Source: Ensifer sp. Root278 (GTDB taxonomy: Bacteria > Pseudomonadota > Alphaproteobacteria > Rhizobiales > Rhizobiaceae). Taken from it: a stretch of 64,000 nt of DNA. Both the position numbers and the translations under genes were made by a program. The DNA lies in assembly GCF_001429285.1 (NCBI RefSeq), contig NZ_LMJJ01000043.1, positions 226,184 to 290,183 on the forward strand, given 5' to 3'. Shown here in pieces: positions 62,869 through 64,000 of the stretch (positions are counted from its first letter, which is position 1; each line of letters begins with the position of its first letter). The notes beneath the pieces were generated by a model. The model saw nothing but the letters and a program-made list of their open reading frames with translations, had not been told where the DNA came from and searched no databases.

Positions 62869-63294
62869 TCAGCCGGCGCTGGTGTCGACCACTTCGAAAT
62901 CATGCGTGATCGTCGCGGTCTTGGCGAGCATGGCCGAGGCCGAGCAGTATTTTTCGATCGAGAGCGAGATGGCGCGTTCGACTTTGTTGACCGCCAGTCC
63001 GCGTCCCTTGACGATGAAATGCATGTGGATGCGGGTAAAGACGCGCGGTTCCGTCTCGGCGCGGTCCGCATCGAGTTCGACGACGCAATCCTCGACCGGC
63101 TCGCGACCCTTTTCCAGGATGTGCACGACATCAAAGGCCGAGCAGCCGCCGGTGCCGATCAGCACCAATTCCATCGGGCTCGGACCCGGCGTGCGGCCTT
63201 CCTCACCGAAGGCGGTTCCCAAAACGACCTTGTGGCCGCTTCCGGACTCTCCGACGAAGGTCCGGTCTTCCACCCATTTGACGCGTGCTTTCAT
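62869..63294 (-). CDS. OsmC-family peroxidase-like protein
   Basis: 141 residues. The two redox cysteines are in GTGGCSAFDVVHIL and KYCSASAMLAKTA, with GPSPMELVLIGTGG before the first. OsmC/YhfA proteins reduce organic hydroperoxides. Cytoplasmic, single gene, convergent with the VOC gene. Confidence 0.93.
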   Translation of the reverse strand: MKARVKWVEDRTFVGESGSGHKVVLGTAFGEEGRTPGPSPMELVLIGTGGCSAFDVVHILEKGREPVEDCVVELDADRAETEPRVFTRIHMHFIVKGRGLAVNKVERAISLSIEKYCSASAMLAKTATITHDFEVVDTSAG

Positions 63295-63451
63295 GTGTTT
63301 CGTCCTGTTACAGCAATGTCCGGATCATAGACCCGCGCGGCCGATGACCTCCAGTTCACATACCGTTTCGAACGATTTTCGCAAATGCCTCGCTTCCGGT
63401 AAAATGCCAAGCCCGCGCCATGTGCGCGCGAAACAGGCAAGGATTGATCGG

Positions 63452-63934
63452 ATGAACGAGACGACCGGAAATGCGCCTGACAGCTCCGGCGCGGTGGTGC
63501 ACCCGCCGATCGCGTGGGTGCTGGCCGTCGGTGGCGGCCTCGTGCTCGACCGGCTTTACCCGTTGCCGTTCGTGCCGGAGATGGTGCCTGACGCGTTGGT
63601 TGGCGGCCTCGTGTTTCTGGCCGGCCTCGCGCTGCTCGTCTGGGCAGCGATGACCTTCGGCCGTGCAGGAACCGACATACCGGTCAACCGCCCGACGTCA
63701 ACGATCGTCGAAGCGGGTCCCTACCGCTTCACCCGCAATCCCATCTATACCGGGATGTTCCTCGGCCTGATCGGCTTTTCCATCGCCTTCGACAGCCTGT
63801 GGCTGCTGATCCTGCTGGTCCCCTTCTACCTCGTCATCCGCTATGGCGTGGTGGCGCGTGAGGAGGCCTATCTCGAGCGCAAGTTCGGTGACGTCTATCG
63901 GGCCTACAAGACGCGCGTCAGGCGCTGGCTTTAG
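63452..63934 (+). CDS. Isoprenylcysteine carboxyl methyltransferase-like membrane protein
   Basis: 160 residues with about four membrane helices. The C-terminal SAM-binding block of this superfamily is clear: GPYRFTRNPIYTGMFLGLIG, then REEAYLERKFGDVYRAYKTR. Bacterial members methylate small molecules or lipids; there are no prenylated proteins. ATG 63452 has AAGGA eight bases upstream. Confidence 0.9.
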   Translation: MNETTGNAPDSSGAVVHPPIAWVLAVGGGLVLDRLYPLPFVPEMVPDALVGGLVFLAGLALLVWAAMTFGRAGTDIPVNRPTSTIVEAGPYRFTRNPIYTGMFLGLIGFSIAFDSLWLLILLVPFYLVIRYGVVAREEAYLERKFGDVYRAYKTRVRRWL

Positions 63935-64000
63935 CGGCGCGGACGAAGGACGGAGAGCTTGAAACTGCCCGGAGCGCATCGGCCAGGCGCTCGACGTCGC
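63918..64000 (-). CDS. Possible 3' end of a gene cut by the window edge
   Basis: The minus strand is open from the right edge to a TGA at 63918-63920 and ends with DVERLADALRAVSSS then PSFVRAAKASA. ERLADAL followed by a short tail is common at the ends of metabolic enzymes. It would overlap the convergent gene by 17 bases. About 27 residues are too few to name it. Confidence 0.35.
   Translation of the reverse strand, partial: DVERLADALRAVSSSPSFVRAAKASA

Overview
The window is high-GC chromosome-like or chromid-like DNA from a member of the Rhizobiaceae, most probably Sinorhizobium/Ensifer or a close relative. The evidence is a typical rhizobial acdS with a divergent Lrp-type acdR, many peptide-type (Dpp/Opp) ABC importers in catabolic islands, and a small RNA of the alpha-proteobacterial ar14 type. 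No rRNA, tRNA, CRISPR array or complete insertion sequence was seen. The left edge cuts a gene, and the right edge probably cuts another.

Layout. 1-3.3 kb: the 3' end of a petrobactin-type siderophore operon (AsbC, a fused AsbD-AsbE, AsbF). 3.4-5.0 kb: ACC deaminase and its regulator. 5.1-15.4 kb: a catabolic island made of a peptide-type ABC importer, a cog3964 amidohydrolase, a RidA protein, a SelA-like PLP enzyme, an IclR regulator and an Asp/Glu racemase-like protein. It probably imports and degrades an acylated, possibly D-configured, amino or hydroxy acid. 15.5-19.6 kb: small regulators, an MFS exporter, a DUF2000 protein and the tail of a broken lysR gene. 19.7-23.0 kb: an AhpD-like / NmrA-like / cupin / MscS group. 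A palindrome in front of it also lies in front of the nearby Rrf2 regulator gene. 23.1-25.4 kb: a truncated membrane gene, ogt, a LuxR-type regulator and a lone IS3 OrfA-like protein.

25.7-31.0 kb and 50.0-57.8 kb each hold a type I secretion cassette (adaptor, ABC exporter and two predicted substrates). The substrates are not classical RTX toxins. They are glycine/aspartate-rich or asparagine/glutamine-rich repeat proteins. The two ABC exporters carry different substitutions in conserved ATPase motifs, and both cassettes have a strong hairpin after a substrate gene. This pair of cassettes is the best candidate here for an undescribed system, perhaps for matrix or surface proteins.

31.2-44.7 kb: a GlxA-type regulator, then a sugar-acid island with a four-carbon acid sugar kinase, FadR-type regulator, iron alcohol dehydrogenase, PdxA2-like dehydrogenase, sialidase-like protein, EamA permease, a second peptide-type ABC importer and a DapA-family aldolase. 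44.8-49.5 kb: an AsmA-family protein, a DUF817 membrane protein and a HEPN-like small protein. 57.9-64 kb: a secreted lectin-like protein, the ar14-type small RNA with three CCTCCTCCC loops, a small membrane protein whose ribosome-binding site lies in a hairpin, an aldo/keto reductase, an adenylate cyclase with TPRs, a glyoxalase-fold protein, an OsmC protein and an isoprenylcysteine methyltransferase-like protein.
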